The notes: generated from the letters alone by a model not told the origin. Shown: positions 25,104-33,740, numbered from the stretch's first letter. The stretch: 64,000 bases of DNA from Micromonospora sediminimaris (GCA_900112325.1 FOLJ01000013.1:62001-126000), one strand, 5' to 3'. Numbers and translations: made by a program.

Positions 25104-25913
25104 TCAAGCCGTTCCGAGTGGGCCCGCGCCGCCGGGGCCCATCGGCGCGGACGGACCGGCGGTGGCGACGCTGGCGCTGGTGGCGTCCCGGAGGATCTCC
25201 CGGGGCAGCAGGCGGCCCGAGCGGTAGCAGATGCCGATGCCGGAGATCAACACGAAGATCGCTCCGAAAGTCTGCAACGAACCGATCAACGCCCCGCCGA
25301 GGCCGAGCAGCGGGCTAGCGATGATCAGCATCGTCCCGTCCCCGATGCTGAACATCCCCGAGCGGGCCACCGCCCACCCGGTGAGCAGCCAACCCGCGCT
25401 GTAACAGGTGGCGCCGACCAGCACCAGCGTTCGGGCGTTGGTGCCAAACACCGGGGTCTGCTCGGACAGCCCCGCGAACGGCAGCATGAGCACCGTGCCG
25501 GCGATGCTGACCAGCAGGCCGGCCACCGCGGCGTGCCGGCTGCGGGTGGCGGCGAGCAGCCCGGTCAGCCCGAGCAGGGCCAGCAGGCCGAGCCAGACCG
25601 CGGCAACCCAGCCGATCAGGTACAGCGCCCGGCCGTCGGCCGGATACGGGTCGTTGCCCACGCCACCGTCGCTGGCCATCGCGACCGCGCCGTAGAGAAT
25701 CGCGTACGCCGGCAGCAACCAGACCGCAGCGCGGGCCAGCCGCCGCAGCGACCAGGCCCAGCTGGCGTTGGTGGCGGGTCCGGGTGGTGCCGGCTCGTCG
25801 ATGAAGGGAAGAACGCCGAACCCCCCACCCGTACGCCGGGTGCCCATCGGCCCCTTCGGGTCATGGGCTCCGGGCACTTCCGGCGTGGACCACAATCGCC
25901 GCACCGGCTCCAT
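25104..25913 (-). CDS. Uncharacterised multi-pass membrane protein
   Basis: A 269-residue protein. The first about 50 residues are cytoplasmic and Pro/Gly-rich; six to seven hydrophobic segments follow (for example AVWLLPAYAILYGAVAMA, YLIGWVAAVWLGLLALLG, HAAVAGLLVSIAGTVLMLP, TMLIIASPLLGLGGALIGSL). The C-terminal tail is Ala/Gly/Pro-rich. I do not recognise a characterised family. The ATG has a good Shine-Dalgarno (GAGGTGA). It stands alone between two repeat-rich spacers. Confidence 0.65.
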   Translation of the reverse strand: MEPVRRLWSTPEVPGAHDPKGPMGTRRTGGGFGVLPFIDEPAPPGPATNASWAWSLRRLARAAVWLLPAYAILYGAVAMASDGGVGNDPYPADGRALYLIGWVAAVWLGLLALLGLTGLLAATRSRHAAVAGLLVSIAGTVLMLPFAGLSEQTPVFGTNARTLVLVGATCYSAGWLLTGWAVARSGMFSIGDGTMLIIASPLLGLGGALIGSLQTFGAIFVLISGIGICYRSGRLLPREILRDATSASVATAGPSAPMGPGGAGPLGTA

Positions 25914-26128
25914 GCGTCACCTCGCTCACCTGCGGGCGGTGCCGGGACGCGCCGAGGTGCCCCGATGCCTGGTCACCACCCGTACTAGGACCGATGGTGG
26001 CAGGCACCGGGACGCCTCATGAGCCTTTCTCGCATTTGTCGCCGGGTCCGAGCCCGGCCGACGGAACCCGGCCCCGCGACTGCGCGAGACCACCTGTCAG
26101 CTACCCGGTCGGTGCCCCGCCCTCGCCC

Positions 26129-26560
26129 GGGTTGCGGCATCCCGCGCCCACCAGCCACGCGGAGACCGCGAGTTGCGGCACCCCGCGCCAACCAGCCACG
26201 CGCAGACCACACCTTGCCGCATCCCGGACCGGCCGCATCCCGGACCGACCAGGCACGCGGCAGAGAGCGCGAGTTGCGGCACCCCGCGCCCACTAGCCAG
26301 GCGGAGAACGCGAGTTGCGGCACCCCGCGCCCACTAGCCAGGCGGAGAACGCGAGTTGCGGCACCCCGCGCCGACCAGGCACGCGGAGAGCGCGAGTTGC
26401 GGCATCCCGCGCCAACCAGCCACGCGCAGACCACACCTTGCCGCATCCCGGACCGGCCGCATCCCGGGCCGACCAGGCACGCGGCAGAGACCCACGAGTT
26501 GCGGCATCCCGGGCCATCTGGCGGCGCGTAGACCGCACCTTGCGGCATCCGGGGTCGTCT
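26129..26560. repeat. TTGCGGCA repeat array, 41-bp unit with a 224-bp higher-order duplication
   Basis: GTTGCGGCA occurs at 26131, 26172, 26273, 26314, 26355, 26396 and 26498, spaced 41 bp within runs. The block from 26172 to about 26272 recurs at 26396 to about 26497 (offset 224 bp), including the variant TTGCCGCATCCCGGACCGG. Units follow the form GTTGCGGCAYCCCGCGCC plus CAnCCAnGCACGCGGAGA-like tails. Confidence 0.9.
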
Positions 26561-26576
26561 GGCGGCGGCGGAGACC

Positions 26577-26661
26577 GCGAACCCGGGCAGGACGCGAACC
26601 CGGGCAGGACGCGAACCCGGGCAGGACGCGAACCCGGGCAGGACGCGAACCCGGGCAGGAC
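26577..26661. repeat. 17-bp tandem array, five copies
   Basis: GCGAACCCGGGCAGGAC is repeated five times without change, starting at 26577, then continues into the GCGAACC of the adjacent hairpin. Confidence 0.95.
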
Positions 26662-26666
26662 GCGAA

Positions 26667-26698
26667 CCGGCCCGAACCGCTACAGCGGTTCGGGCCGG
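26667..26698. terminator. Hairpin terminator of the SPFH/NfeD operon
   Basis: Perfect 14-bp stem CCGGCCCGAACCGC with a TACA loop, 12 bp beyond the SPFH stop codon on the minus strand. No U-tract follows, as is common in actinobacteria. Confidence 0.7.
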
Positions 26699-26710
26699 CA
26701 CCGGATCGGG

Positions 26711-27820
26711 TCAGCCGCGCTCGCGCTGATCCGAGGTGTCGTTGAGCAGGGCAGCCGGGGAAACCGGCTCCGGCGCGGGCAGCCCTTGCGGGCTGTTGCC
26801 GCCGGTGGCCTGCGCCTCGGCTACGCGTACCTCGTTGTGGATCTCCTGGGCCGCTGCGGCGGCGGCCTGTGCGGCCTCCGCGGCCTCCCGCTCGACGGCG
26901 CTGGCATCGTCGGAGGCCTCCTTGCTCGGCGCGTCGCCGACCATCTGACCCAGGCCGCCGAGTGCGCCGCCCATGCCCTCCAGAGCCTTGGTGAGCTCGG
27001 TTGGCACGATCCACACCTTGTTGGCCGTGCCGTTGGCGATCTGCGGCAGGGCCTGGAGGTACTGGTAGGCGAGCACCTTCTGGCTCGGGTTGGCCTGGTG
27101 GATGGCGTCGAACACGGTACGGATCGCCTTCGCCTGACCCTCGGCCTGCAGGATCCGGGCCTGCCGGTCACCGTCGGCGCGCAGCACCGCCGCCTGCTTC
27201 TCACCCTCGGCCGAGAGGATCTGCGACTGCTTGTGCCCCTCGGCGTTCAGGATCGCCGCCCGGCGGTCCCGCTCGGCGCGCATCTGCTTCTCCATGGAGT
27301 CGCGGATGCTCGGCGGCGGCTCGATCGCCTTGATCTCCACCCGGGTCACCTTGATGCCCCAGCGACCGGTGGTCTCGTCCAGTACGCCGGAGAGGTGTCG
27401 GTTGATCTCTTCCCGGCTGGTGAGCGCCCGCTCCAGGTCCAGCGAGCCGATCACGTTACGCAGCGTGGTGACGGTCAGCTGCTCGATCGCCTGGAGGAAG
27501 TTGGAGATCTCGTAGGTGGCCCGGACGGAGTCCACCACCTTGAAGTAGAGGACGGTGTCGATCGACACGACCAGGTTGTCCGAGGTGATCACCGGCTGCG
27601 GCGGGAAGCTGACCACCTGCTCACGCATGTCGACCTTGGTGCGTACCGCGTCGATGAACGGCACGAGAATGTTGAGGCCGGGATTCAGCGTGCGCTTGTA
27701 CCGGCCGAGCCGCTCGACAACGTCCTGACGCTGCTGCGGAACGATCCGCACCGACTTCGCCAGGGTGACCACTGCGATCAGCGCCACTGCTATCAATAGG
27801 GCGGGAACTACGAACTCCAT
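26711..27820 (-). CDS. SPFH/band-7 membrane protein (paraslipin type)
   Basis: A 369-residue protein. One N-terminal membrane segment (about 1-22) is followed by the band-7 domain (VRIVPQQRQDVVERLGRYKR through LERALTSREEINRHLSGVLD) and a coiled-coil of Ala/Glu/Gln/Arg repeats (RAERDRRAAILNAEGHKQSQ), then an Ala/Glu-rich tail. This is the paraslipin/stomatin-like group, which forms oligomers in membrane microdomains, usually with an NfeD partner. The ATG at 27820 has AAAGGTGA upstream, and the NfeD gene ends 4 bp before it. Confidence 0.9.
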   Translation of the reverse strand: MEFVVPALLIAVALIAVVTLAKSVRIVPQQRQDVVERLGRYKRTLNPGLNILVPFIDAVRTKVDMREQVVSFPPQPVITSDNLVVSIDTVLYFKVVDSVRATYEISNFLQAIEQLTVTTLRNVIGSLDLERALTSREEINRHLSGVLDETTGRWGIKVTRVEIKAIEPPPSIRDSMEKQMRAERDRRAAILNAEGHKQSQILSAEGEKQAAVLRADGDRQARILQAEGQAKAIRTVFDAIHQANPSQKVLAYQYLQALPQIANGTANKVWIVPTELTKALEGMGGALGGLGQMVGDAPSKEASDDASAVEREAAEAAQAAAAAAQEIHNEVRVAEAQATGGNSPQGLPAPEPVSPAALLNDTSDQRERG

Positions 27821-27824
27821 CCGT

Positions 27825-28295
27825 TCACCTTTCCGCTTCGGGTAGCTCACCGGGAGTGGTGACGTCCCGCCAGACCAGGGCTACCGCTCCCTTGACCTGG
27901 ATAACCTGCACCCGCTCGCCGGGTGCGAAAACCTGGGTGGCGTCGTAGGCGCGAGCGCTCCACACCTCGCCGTCGATCTTCACCATGCCCCGGTCGGCGT
28001 CCACGTGCTCAAGCACCAGGGCGGTCGAGCCCTCGATCGCCTCGACCCCGAAGGTGGTGTCGTCGCTGTCGGAGCTGGTCTGTTTGTGTCGTTGAATGAC
28101 CGGTCGCGCGGCGAACACGGTCAGCGCGGAGACGACCGCGAAGACCACCGCCTGCACGGCCACCGGCGCACCCAGCGCGGCGGCACCCGCAGCGGCGAAC
28201 GCGCCGACCGCGAACATGATCAGGAACAGGGTCGCCGTGAAGATCTCAGCGACCGCCAGCACCACACCCAGCACGATCCACAACACGGCATCCAC
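27825..28295 (-). CDS. NfeD-like membrane protein
   Basis: A 156-residue short NfeD. Two to three hydrophobic segments at the N-terminus (VLWIVLGVVLAVAEIFTATL, FLIMFAVGAFAAAGAAALG, VAVQAVVFAVVSALTVFAAR) are followed by a soluble OB-fold (ALVLEHVDADRGMVKIDGEV, WSAR, VQVIQVKGAVALVWR). NfeD proteins anchor and assist SPFH proteins; the short form has no protease domain. The GTG at 28295 gives a normal NfeD length. It is the first gene of the NfeD-SPFH operon. Confidence 0.85.
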   Translation of the reverse strand: MDAVLWIVLGVVLAVAEIFTATLFLIMFAVGAFAAAGAAALGAPVAVQAVVFAVVSALTVFAARPVIQRHKQTSSDSDDTTFGVEAIEGSTALVLEHVDADRGMVKIDGEVWSARAYDATQVFAPGERVQVIQVKGAVALVWRDVTTPGELPEAER

Positions 28296-28377
28296 GTAAC
28301 GATCGTGACATGTCCGTGCACGTGTCATCGAACTGTCATGATCATAGGGCGACCCTACCGACATCGAGGGAGACTTC

Positions 28378-29697
28378 GTGCCCCTGCGTCCCGAAACCGC
28401 CCGGCAGGTCGACGCTCTGGTGGCCGACGCGCAGTCCGCCGGCCACGTCCCATCGCTGATCATCGGCGTGGTCCGCGACGGCACGCTGGCCCACCTGGCC
28501 GCCGCCGGCACGCAGCCGCACCCCGACGCCGATCTCCAGTACCGGATCGGTTCGATCACCAAGACGATGACCGCCGTGCTGGTGATGCAGGAACGCGACG
28601 CCGGCCGGCTGGCACTGGACGACCCGCTGCGCCGGCACCTGCCCGAGGCCGCCGCGGCCGGGGCGGTCACCCTGCGGCAGTTGCTCGGGCACGCCGGCGG
28701 TCTGCAACGCGAACCCGACGGCCCGTGGTGGGAACGCAGCGAGGGCGTCGGCCTGACCGCCCTGCTTACCGGATTCACCGCCGCGAAGGTCGCGCATCCG
28801 CCGCACCGGGTCTGGCACTATTCCAACCTGGCGTACGGGCTGCTCGGCGGCGCGCTGGAGCGGGTCACCGGTACGCCCTGGGCCCAACTGGCGCGGGAGC
28901 GGATCCTGGAGCCGCTCGGGCTGCACCGCACCACCTACGCGGCCACCGAGCCGTTCGCCCGGGGCTACGTGCTGCACCCCTGGCACGACACGCTACGGGA
29001 GGAGCCACGAACCGACAGCCGGGCGATGGCGCCGGCCGGTCAGCTCTGGTCCACCGTCACCGATCTCGCCCGCTGGGCGGCCTTCCTCGCCGACCCGGAT
29101 CCGGCCGTGCTCAGCCCCGCCACCCTCGACGAGATGTGCGCACCGGTGATCCTCAGCGACCTGGACGCCTGGCGCGGCGGATACGGCCTCGGTATCCAGC
29201 TCACCCGCGACGGCGACCGGATCCACGTCGGGCACGGCGGCTCGATGCCCGGTTACGTCGCCACGCTGGCCGTGCACCGCCCCAGCCGCACCGGCGTCGT
29301 CGGCTTCGCCAACTCGTACGGCTTCCGCACCGGTGGGATCGGGCCGCTCGGCCACCGGGTCCTCACCCACGTGCTCGACGTCGAGCCCGTGCCGACCCGG
29401 CCGTGGCAGCCGGCCGCGGCCCCACCGCCGGCCGATCTGGCCCCGCTTACCGGCCGCTGGTGGTGGATGGGTACCGCGCTCGACGTCAGCTGGGACCACA
29501 CCACCGGGGAACTGGTCGGCGCGTCACGCGGCGACCGGATCAGTCGCTACGCCCCGGAGGGGCCCGACCGGTGGCGCGGCGTCAGCGGCGTCGAGAACGG
29601 CGAGGTCCTGACGGTGTTGCGCGACGAGACGGGTCGCCCGGTCGCGCTGGACATCGCCACCTTTGTCTTCACCCGTTCCCCGGACGACGAACCCTGA
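28378..29697 (+). CDS. Beta-lactamase-fold serine hydrolase
   Basis: A 439-residue protein of the class C beta-lactamase/DD-peptidase-like family: SxxK motif SITK (59-62), Tyr motif YSN (148-150), and HGG (VGHGGSMPG near residue 288). The C-terminal about 100 residues form an extra beta-rich domain. No signal peptide is visible, so it is probably a cytoplasmic esterase or peptidase rather than a secreted beta-lactamase. The GTG start has GAGGGAG 5-6 nt upstream. It is divergent from NfeD. Confidence 0.85.
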   Translation: MPLRPETARQVDALVADAQSAGHVPSLIIGVVRDGTLAHLAAAGTQPHPDADLQYRIGSITKTMTAVLVMQERDAGRLALDDPLRRHLPEAAAAGAVTLRQLLGHAGGLQREPDGPWWERSEGVGLTALLTGFTAAKVAHPPHRVWHYSNLAYGLLGGALERVTGTPWAQLARERILEPLGLHRTTYAATEPFARGYVLHPWHDTLREEPRTDSRAMAPAGQLWSTVTDLARWAAFLADPDPAVLSPATLDEMCAPVILSDLDAWRGGYGLGIQLTRDGDRIHVGHGGSMPGYVATLAVHRPSRTGVVGFANSYGFRTGGIGPLGHRVLTHVLDVEPVPTRPWQPAAAPPPADLAPLTGRWWWMGTALDVSWDHTTGELVGASRGDRISRYAPEGPDRWRGVSGVENGEVLTVLRDETGRPVALDIATFVFTRSPDDEP

Positions 29698-29753
29698 CCC
29701 GGCGTGACGTACCTCGCCGCGCGCATACCCGGCTCGGCCAACAGATCGAGCAC

Positions 29754-29779
29754 GTGTCGGCGGCGTCTGCCGCCGACAC
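29754..29779. terminator. Bidirectional terminator hairpin
   Basis: Perfect 11-bp stem GTGTCGGCGGC with a GTCT loop, between the convergent hydrolase and AI-2E transporter genes. Confidence 0.75.
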
Positions 29780-29789
29780 GGCGAGGCCG

Positions 29790-31073
29790 TCAGACCGGGG
29801 TGGAGCGAACCACCACGGCCTCCGGCGCCGCTGGCGGCGGCGTCGGCGTCGGCCGTTGCCGGGACAGGCGGCGCACGGCGGTGTTGAGCACCGCGATCAG
29901 CGGTACGGCGACGAGCGCGCCGACGATGCCCTCCAGCACCACCCCGGCGGTCACCGCCAGCACCACGGGCAGCGGATGCAACGCCACCGCCCGACCCATG
30001 ATCCACGGTTGCAGGACGTTGCCCTCCACCTGCTGCACCACGATCACCGCACCGAAGATGATCAGGGCGGTGACCCAGCCGGCGTCCACCAACGCCACGA
30101 GGACCGCGACCGCGCCGGACAGCGTCGCGCCGACGATCGGGATGAACGCGCCGAGGAACACCAGCGCCGTCAGCGGGAAGGCGAACGGCACGTCGAACAG
30201 CACCAGGGCGATCCCGATGCCCACGGCGTCGATGAACGCCACCAGCACCGTGGCGCGTACGTAGGCGACCAGGGTCCGCCAGGAGGCCCGGCCGGCGTCG
30301 TCGACCCGCCAGCGGGCGGCGACCGGGAACGTCCCGACCAGGAACCGCCAGATCCGGTCGCCGTCGCGGAGGAAGAAGAACGTGGCGAACAGCACCAGCA
30401 GCGCGCCGGTGAACACCTCGACCACGGTGCCTGCCGTCGCGAGCGCGTTGCTGGTCAACGCCTGCGAGTTCTCGTTGATCCAGTTCTGCCCGGCCTCGAT
30501 GTACCTGTCGAGTTGGGTGTCGGAGAGGTTCAACGGGCCGTCGCGCAGCCAGGTCTGGATCTGCCCGATGCCGGCCGCGGCGCTGGCGCTGAGCTCCGGC
30601 AGGCCCGCGATGAACTCGTTGACCACCAGGGTCAGTGTGCCGACCACCGCGGCCAGCCCGCCGATGAGCACCACGGCGGTGGCCAGCGTACGCGGCAACC
30701 GGGCGCGCAGCAGCCAGCCGACGGCCGGCGCCAGCAGGGCGGCGAGCAGCAACGCCACCAGCAACGGGACAATGACGACACGGATGGCGCCGAAGATCCG
30801 CAGCAACGCCCAGCCGACGATCCCGATGACCAGGAGCCGCCACGACCAGGCGGCGGCGATGCGCAGGCCCCTCGGCACGTCCGCGTCGTCGCGGCTGGTC
30901 GTGGAGACGGCCGCGTCGTCGGTCGGCGTCACCGGTTCGGGAATCAGCCGGTCCCGCTCGGCCGCCCGCTCGATGCGCCGCGCGTTCTCCCGCTCGCGGG
31001 CGGCACGCACCGACTCGCGTCCCGTCGCGTACGCCTGACGCAACCGCTGTCGCAGTTGCTCTAACCGGCTCAC
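29790..31073 (-). CDS. AI-2E family (PerM-like) transporter
   Basis: A 427-residue membrane protein. A charged Arg/Glu-rich N-terminus (about 1-75) is followed by about eight membrane segments with the family hallmarks: an early helix pair, a long extracytoplasmic region (about 165-215), and the late segments FAFPLTALVFLGAFIPIVGA and EGNVLQPWIMGRAVALHPLP. The family includes putative autoinducer-2 exporters and Na+/H+ antiporters; the substrate here is unknown. The GTG at 31073 is taken as start, with GGGGG 7 nt upstream; an ATG at 31112 is in frame. Confidence 0.85.
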   Translation of the reverse strand: MSRLEQLRQRLRQAYATGRESVRAARERENARRIERAAERDRLIPEPVTPTDDAAVSTTSRDDADVPRGLRIAAAWSWRLLVIGIVGWALLRIFGAIRVVIVPLLVALLLAALLAPAVGWLLRARLPRTLATAVVLIGGLAAVVGTLTLVVNEFIAGLPELSASAAAGIGQIQTWLRDGPLNLSDTQLDRYIEAGQNWINENSQALTSNALATAGTVVEVFTGALLVLFATFFFLRDGDRIWRFLVGTFPVAARWRVDDAGRASWRTLVAYVRATVLVAFIDAVGIGIALVLFDVPFAFPLTALVFLGAFIPIVGATLSGAVAVLVALVDAGWVTALIIFGAVIVVQQVEGNVLQPWIMGRAVALHPLPVVLAVTAGVVLEGIVGALVAVPLIAVLNTAVRRLSRQRPTPTPPPAAPEAVVVRSTPV

Positions 31074-31149
31074 GTGCGTACCCCCGGGGGTGGTAGGGAT
31101 CAGGCCGTTCACGGTAGCGGTCGACGTCCTCGCCGGTGGGGCCGGCGGC

Positions 31150-31962
31150 TCAGTCCGGTTCGGTCACGAAGTCGATCAGCCGCTCCATCGCGTTGATCAG
31201 CGGCGTCTCCACGTCAGCGAAGCTGTCCACCCGGGACAGGATCAGCCGCCACAGTTCGGCCGGTTCGGCGGCACCGAGCGCGGCGCAGACGCCTTCCTTC
31301 CAGGGCCGTCCCGGTGGCACCACCGGCCACGCCGCGATGCCCAGCGCGGCCGGTTTCACCGCCTGCCAGACGTCGACGTACGGATGACCGGTGACCAGGA
31401 CGTGCGGCGAGTTGACCCGGGCCACGATGCGGCTCTCCTTGGAGCCGGGCACGAGGTGGTCGACCAGCACACCGAGCCGACGGCCCGGGCCCGGCCCGAA
31501 GTCGCGTACCTCGGCGTCGAGCGCGTCGATGCCGGACAGCGGTTGCACCACCACACCCTCGATGCGCAGGTCGTCGCCCCAGATCCGCTCGACGAGGGCG
31601 GCGTCGTGCACACCCTCGACCCAGATCCGGCTTGCCCGGGCGACCCGGGCGCGTACCCCGTCCACCGCCACGGACCCTGAAGCGGTACGCCGCCGGGCCG
31701 CCGGCACCGGCGGCCGGGTGGGACGGCGCAGGGTGACCGGGCGGCCGTCGAGCAGAAACGCCGCCGGCAACAGCGGAAAGTTGCGCCGCCGACCGTGCCG
31801 GTCCTCCAGCACCACCGCACCGGATTCGAAGCCGACGACCGCCCCGCAGAAACCGGATTCGGCGTCCTCGACCACGAGGTCCGCTTCGGCGTCAACCTCC
31901 GGGGTCACCTTCCGCCGCCGCCAGTCCCCCGCCAACACGTCCTCGCCGTACCGCCGCCCCAT
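31150..31962 (-). CDS. DUF3097 family protein
   Basis: A 270-residue soluble protein. Its beginning (GRRYGEDVLAGDWRRRKVTP) and the central RIWVEGVHDAALVERIWGDD, with VLVDHLVPGSKESRI and HVLVTGHPYVDVWQAVKP, match DUF3097, an actinobacterial family whose central part resembles a TOPRIM-like fold. The function is unknown. The ATG lacks a Shine-Dalgarno, and TAGCGT (31974-31969) lies 6 nt upstream, so a leaderless mRNA is likely. Confidence 0.85.
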   Translation of the reverse strand: MGRRYGEDVLAGDWRRRKVTPEVDAEADLVVEDAESGFCGAVVGFESGAVVLEDRHGRRRNFPLLPAAFLLDGRPVTLRRPTRPPVPAARRRTASGSVAVDGVRARVARASRIWVEGVHDAALVERIWGDDLRIEGVVVQPLSGIDALDAEVRDFGPGPGRRLGVLVDHLVPGSKESRIVARVNSPHVLVTGHPYVDVWQAVKPAALGIAAWPVVPPGRPWKEGVCAALGAAEPAELWRLILSRVDSFADVETPLINAMERLIDFVTEPD

Positions 31963-31968
31963 CCCGTC

Positions 31969-31974
31969 ACGCTA
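31969..31974 (-). promoter_or_regulatory. Probable -10 element of the DUF3097 gene
   Basis: Minus-strand TAGCGT ends 6 nt before the ATG at 31962. Confidence 0.45.
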
Positions 31975-32029
31975 AGCCCGCCGCCACCACGCCCCAACCC
32001 CGACACACCCCGTCCCTATCTCCCGATCG

Positions 32030-32100
32030 CGATCATGCAGTTGTGGCATCTGACAAAAGCCGTGAAGGGGAGCCAACCGCCCACCACAACTGCATGATCG
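32030..32100. repeat. GATC-type palindromic intergenic repeat, copy 3
   Basis: Perfect 17-bp arms CGATCATGCAGTTGTGG (32030-32046) and its complement (32084-32100). The loop contains ACAAAAGCCGTGAAGGGG, related to the loops of copies 4 and 6. It is the only copy between divergent genes. Confidence 0.85.
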
Positions 32101-32130
32101 GCGCGACGGGGAGGCGGCGGCGCGGCAGTC

Positions 32131-32160
32131 GAGACACGGACCGGCGTCACCACGTACTCT
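32131..32160 (+). promoter_or_regulatory. Promoter of the 32167 gene
   Basis: GAGACA (32131-32136) and TACTCT (32155-32160) are 18 bp apart, resembling -35 and -10 boxes. The -10 lies 6 nt before the ATG, with no Shine-Dalgarno, so the mRNA is probably leaderless. Confidence 0.5.
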
Positions 32161-32166
32161 TTCGGC

Positions 32167-32961
32167 ATGTCCACCCCCGCTGCGGGTGCGGCCATCCTCG
32201 CGCCGCGCCGGTCGAGCCGGTTCGTTGCCTGGGTGCGCGCGTGGCGCGCCGGGTTGGTGCCCTTCGACGAGGTCGCCGACGCCGTCGCCGGCACCGAGGA
32301 GCACCTGGTCGCCGACGCGCCCGGCACCTGGACCGACGTACCGCTACGGGAGGCGCTGCCCACCCTGGCCAAGCTCTCGCCGGACGAGATCCGGCTGGTG
32401 CTGCCGGCGCCGGGCGACCCGCGCGGCCTACCCGGCCCGGGCGACTTCGCCGGCGCCGCGCTGGTTGCCGGCGAGGCCGTGATAGCCGGCGGGCTGGGGC
32501 TGATCCCCGAGGTACGCGTGCACACCTCCGGTTCCGGCGACACCTTCGAGACGGTGCTCTGGCGAGTGCACCCGCTGCCGGCGGACGCTCCCGCCGCCTG
32601 CCTCACCCTGCCCGGCGCCGCCGAAGCGGAGGCGGAGCTGGCCGCCGCGCTGGCCGACACCACAGCCGCGCTCACCCGCCTCGACGTGGCCCAGTGGCGT
32701 CCGGAGTTGGCCGGCGCCCTGGAGGCGTTGCGTCGCCCCGACGGCACCACCGACCTGCCCCCCGGGTTCGACCCGCGCTCGCGCCGGCTGTTCGCCCGGG
32801 CCGCCGTGCTCGACCGGGTCCTCGCCCTGGCCGGGCACGCGGCACCCGGCGGCGCGGTCAACAACTACGAGGCCCAGCAGCGCGACGCCGCCCTGCGCCC
32901 CCTCACCGCCGCCTGCCGTCAGGCCCTCGTCGCCGCCTGCAACGCCCCCCTGCGACCCTGA
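32167..32961 (+). CDS. Conserved-type actinobacterial protein of unknown function
   Basis: A 264-residue soluble protein. Sections that look conserved are RFVAWVRAWRAGLVPFDEVA, DEIRLVLPAPGDPRGLPGPG and TFETVLWRVHPLP; the C-terminal half is helical and Ala/Leu-rich. No catalytic motif or membrane segment is visible and I do not recognise the family. The start follows a promoter at leaderless spacing. A GATC palindrome and a 9-bp repeat array follow the stop. Confidence 0.7.
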   Translation: MSTPAAGAAILAPRRSSRFVAWVRAWRAGLVPFDEVADAVAGTEEHLVADAPGTWTDVPLREALPTLAKLSPDEIRLVLPAPGDPRGLPGPGDFAGAALVAGEAVIAGGLGLIPEVRVHTSGSGDTFETVLWRVHPLPADAPAACLTLPGAAEAEAELAAALADTTAALTRLDVAQWRPELAGALEALRRPDGTTDLPPGFDPRSRRLFARAAVLDRVLALAGHAAPGGAVNNYEAQQRDAALRPLTAACRQALVAACNAPLRP

Positions 32962-32967
32962 CCCCAC

Positions 32968-33016
32968 CCCGGCACCCCGGCACCCCGGCACCCCGGCACC
33001 CCGGCACCCCGGCACC
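32968..33016. repeat. 9-bp tandem array CCGGCACCC
   Basis: Five to six uninterrupted copies between the stop codon at 32961 and GATC palindrome copy 4. Confidence 0.9.
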
Positions 33017-33092
33017 CGCGATCTTGCATTTTTGGTCGGGACAAAAGCGGATGGAGGCCGCATTGCGGCGACCACAAGTGCAAGATCGCGGG
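33015..33092. repeat. GATC-type palindromic intergenic repeat, copy 4
   Basis: 23-nt arms beginning CCCGCGATCTTGCA (33015-33037 and 33070-33092) with two mismatches. The loop has ACAAAAGCGGATGGAGG. It lies between convergent genes. Confidence 0.85.
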
Positions 33093-33106
33093 GCGCGGGT
33101 GGCCGT

Positions 33107-33712
33107 TCAGGGGGTGTGGGCGGCGAGGAAGATCCGGACTGCCTCGTCGGCCCAGCGGTGCAGGTCCACCTCGGAGAAGGACACGCGAACGGCGAACATC
33201 GCCTCGTTGAGCGGAATCGACAGGATCAGATAGTTCAGGTACTGCGCCGCGAGCAGCGGGTCCGGCGCGCGCAGCAGGCCCCGCTCGGCGAGACGGGTGA
33301 TGGCCGTGGCGAGAGTGGCGTGGCCACGTTCGGGCGCGGCGCGGTGCCACGCCCGGGCCAGCTCAGGAAAGCGGCCCGCCTCGCCGATCAGCATCCGACG
33401 CAATTGGAGCAGGTGCGGGGCGGTGACCGTGGCGATGTGCTCGCGGGCGAAGGCCCTCAGATCCCGTGGGAGGTCGTCGGAGTCGGCCAGGGCCTCGACG
33501 TACGCCGAGCCGGCCCGCTCGGCCTCGGCGATCGCGCCGGTGAACACCGCCTCGAAGAGGCCGTGTTTGTCGGTGAAGTGCGCATACACGGTCACCTTGG
33601 AGACGCCGGCACGGGCGGCGATCCGGTCCATCCCGGCGGCCACGTAGCCGTGTTCGAGGAACTCGATCAGGGCGGCGTCGAGGATCCCGCGCCGGTTAGC
33701 GTCCTTTCGCAC
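33107..33712 (-). CDS. TetR-family repressor
   Basis: A 201-residue regulator with an N-terminal TetR helix-turn-helix (RRGILDAALIEFLEHGYVAA, then MDRIAARAGVSKVTVYAHFT) and a C-terminal ligand domain of the AefR-like type (HLLQLRRMLIGEAGRFPELA). It is divergent from an alpha/beta hydrolase with only 28 bp between starts, a strong sign that it represses that gene. The GTG start lies 6 nt after TACAGT (minus strand, 33724-33719), which fits a leaderless transcript. Confidence 0.9.
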   Translation of the reverse strand: MRKDANRRGILDAALIEFLEHGYVAAGMDRIAARAGVSKVTVYAHFTDKHGLFEAVFTGAIAEAERAGSAYVEALADSDDLPRDLRAFAREHIATVTAPHLLQLRRMLIGEAGRFPELARAWHRAAPERGHATLATAITRLAERGLLRAPDPLLAAQYLNYLILSIPLNEAMFAVRVSFSEVDLHRWADEAVRIFLAAHTP

Positions 33713-33739
33713 ACCGTAACTGTACTGTACGGTTCAGTT
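33713..33739. promoter_or_regulatory. Shared TetR operator with two overlapping -10 elements
   Basis: ACCGTA-N9-TACGGT (33713-33733) and AACTG-N12-CAGTT (33718-33739) form overlapping dyads. TACGGT (33728-33733) lies 7 nt before the hydrolase ATG, and minus-strand TACAGT (33724-33719) lies 6 nt before the TetR GTG. One bound repressor would cover both start sites. Confidence 0.65.
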
Positions 33740-33740
33740 C

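Larger units (their letters stand above)
25914..26710. other. Repeat-filled intergenic region
   Basis: About 800 bp without a credible gene. Open frames here give only repetitive Arg/Pro/Ala/His translations caused by the repeats. It contains the 41-bp TTGCGGCA array (26129-26560), a 17-bp array (26577-26661) and the terminator hairpin of the SPFH gene (26667-26698). Confidence 0.8.

Noticed and set aside
26129..26560. Possible CRISPR array
   Set aside because: The units are contiguous or share the sequence between cores; there are no unique spacers of constant length and no cas genes.
25985..26701. Long open frames on both strands between 25.9 and 26.7 kb
   Set aside because: They arise from the tandem repeats; translations are repetitive (for example RHPAPTS units) and lack a Shine-Dalgarno or a plausible fold.
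28296..28377. Dyad TGACATGT...ACGTGTCA between NfeD and the hydrolase as an operator
   Set aside because: The arms are imperfect and no regulator gene adjoins; it is too weak to list as a site.
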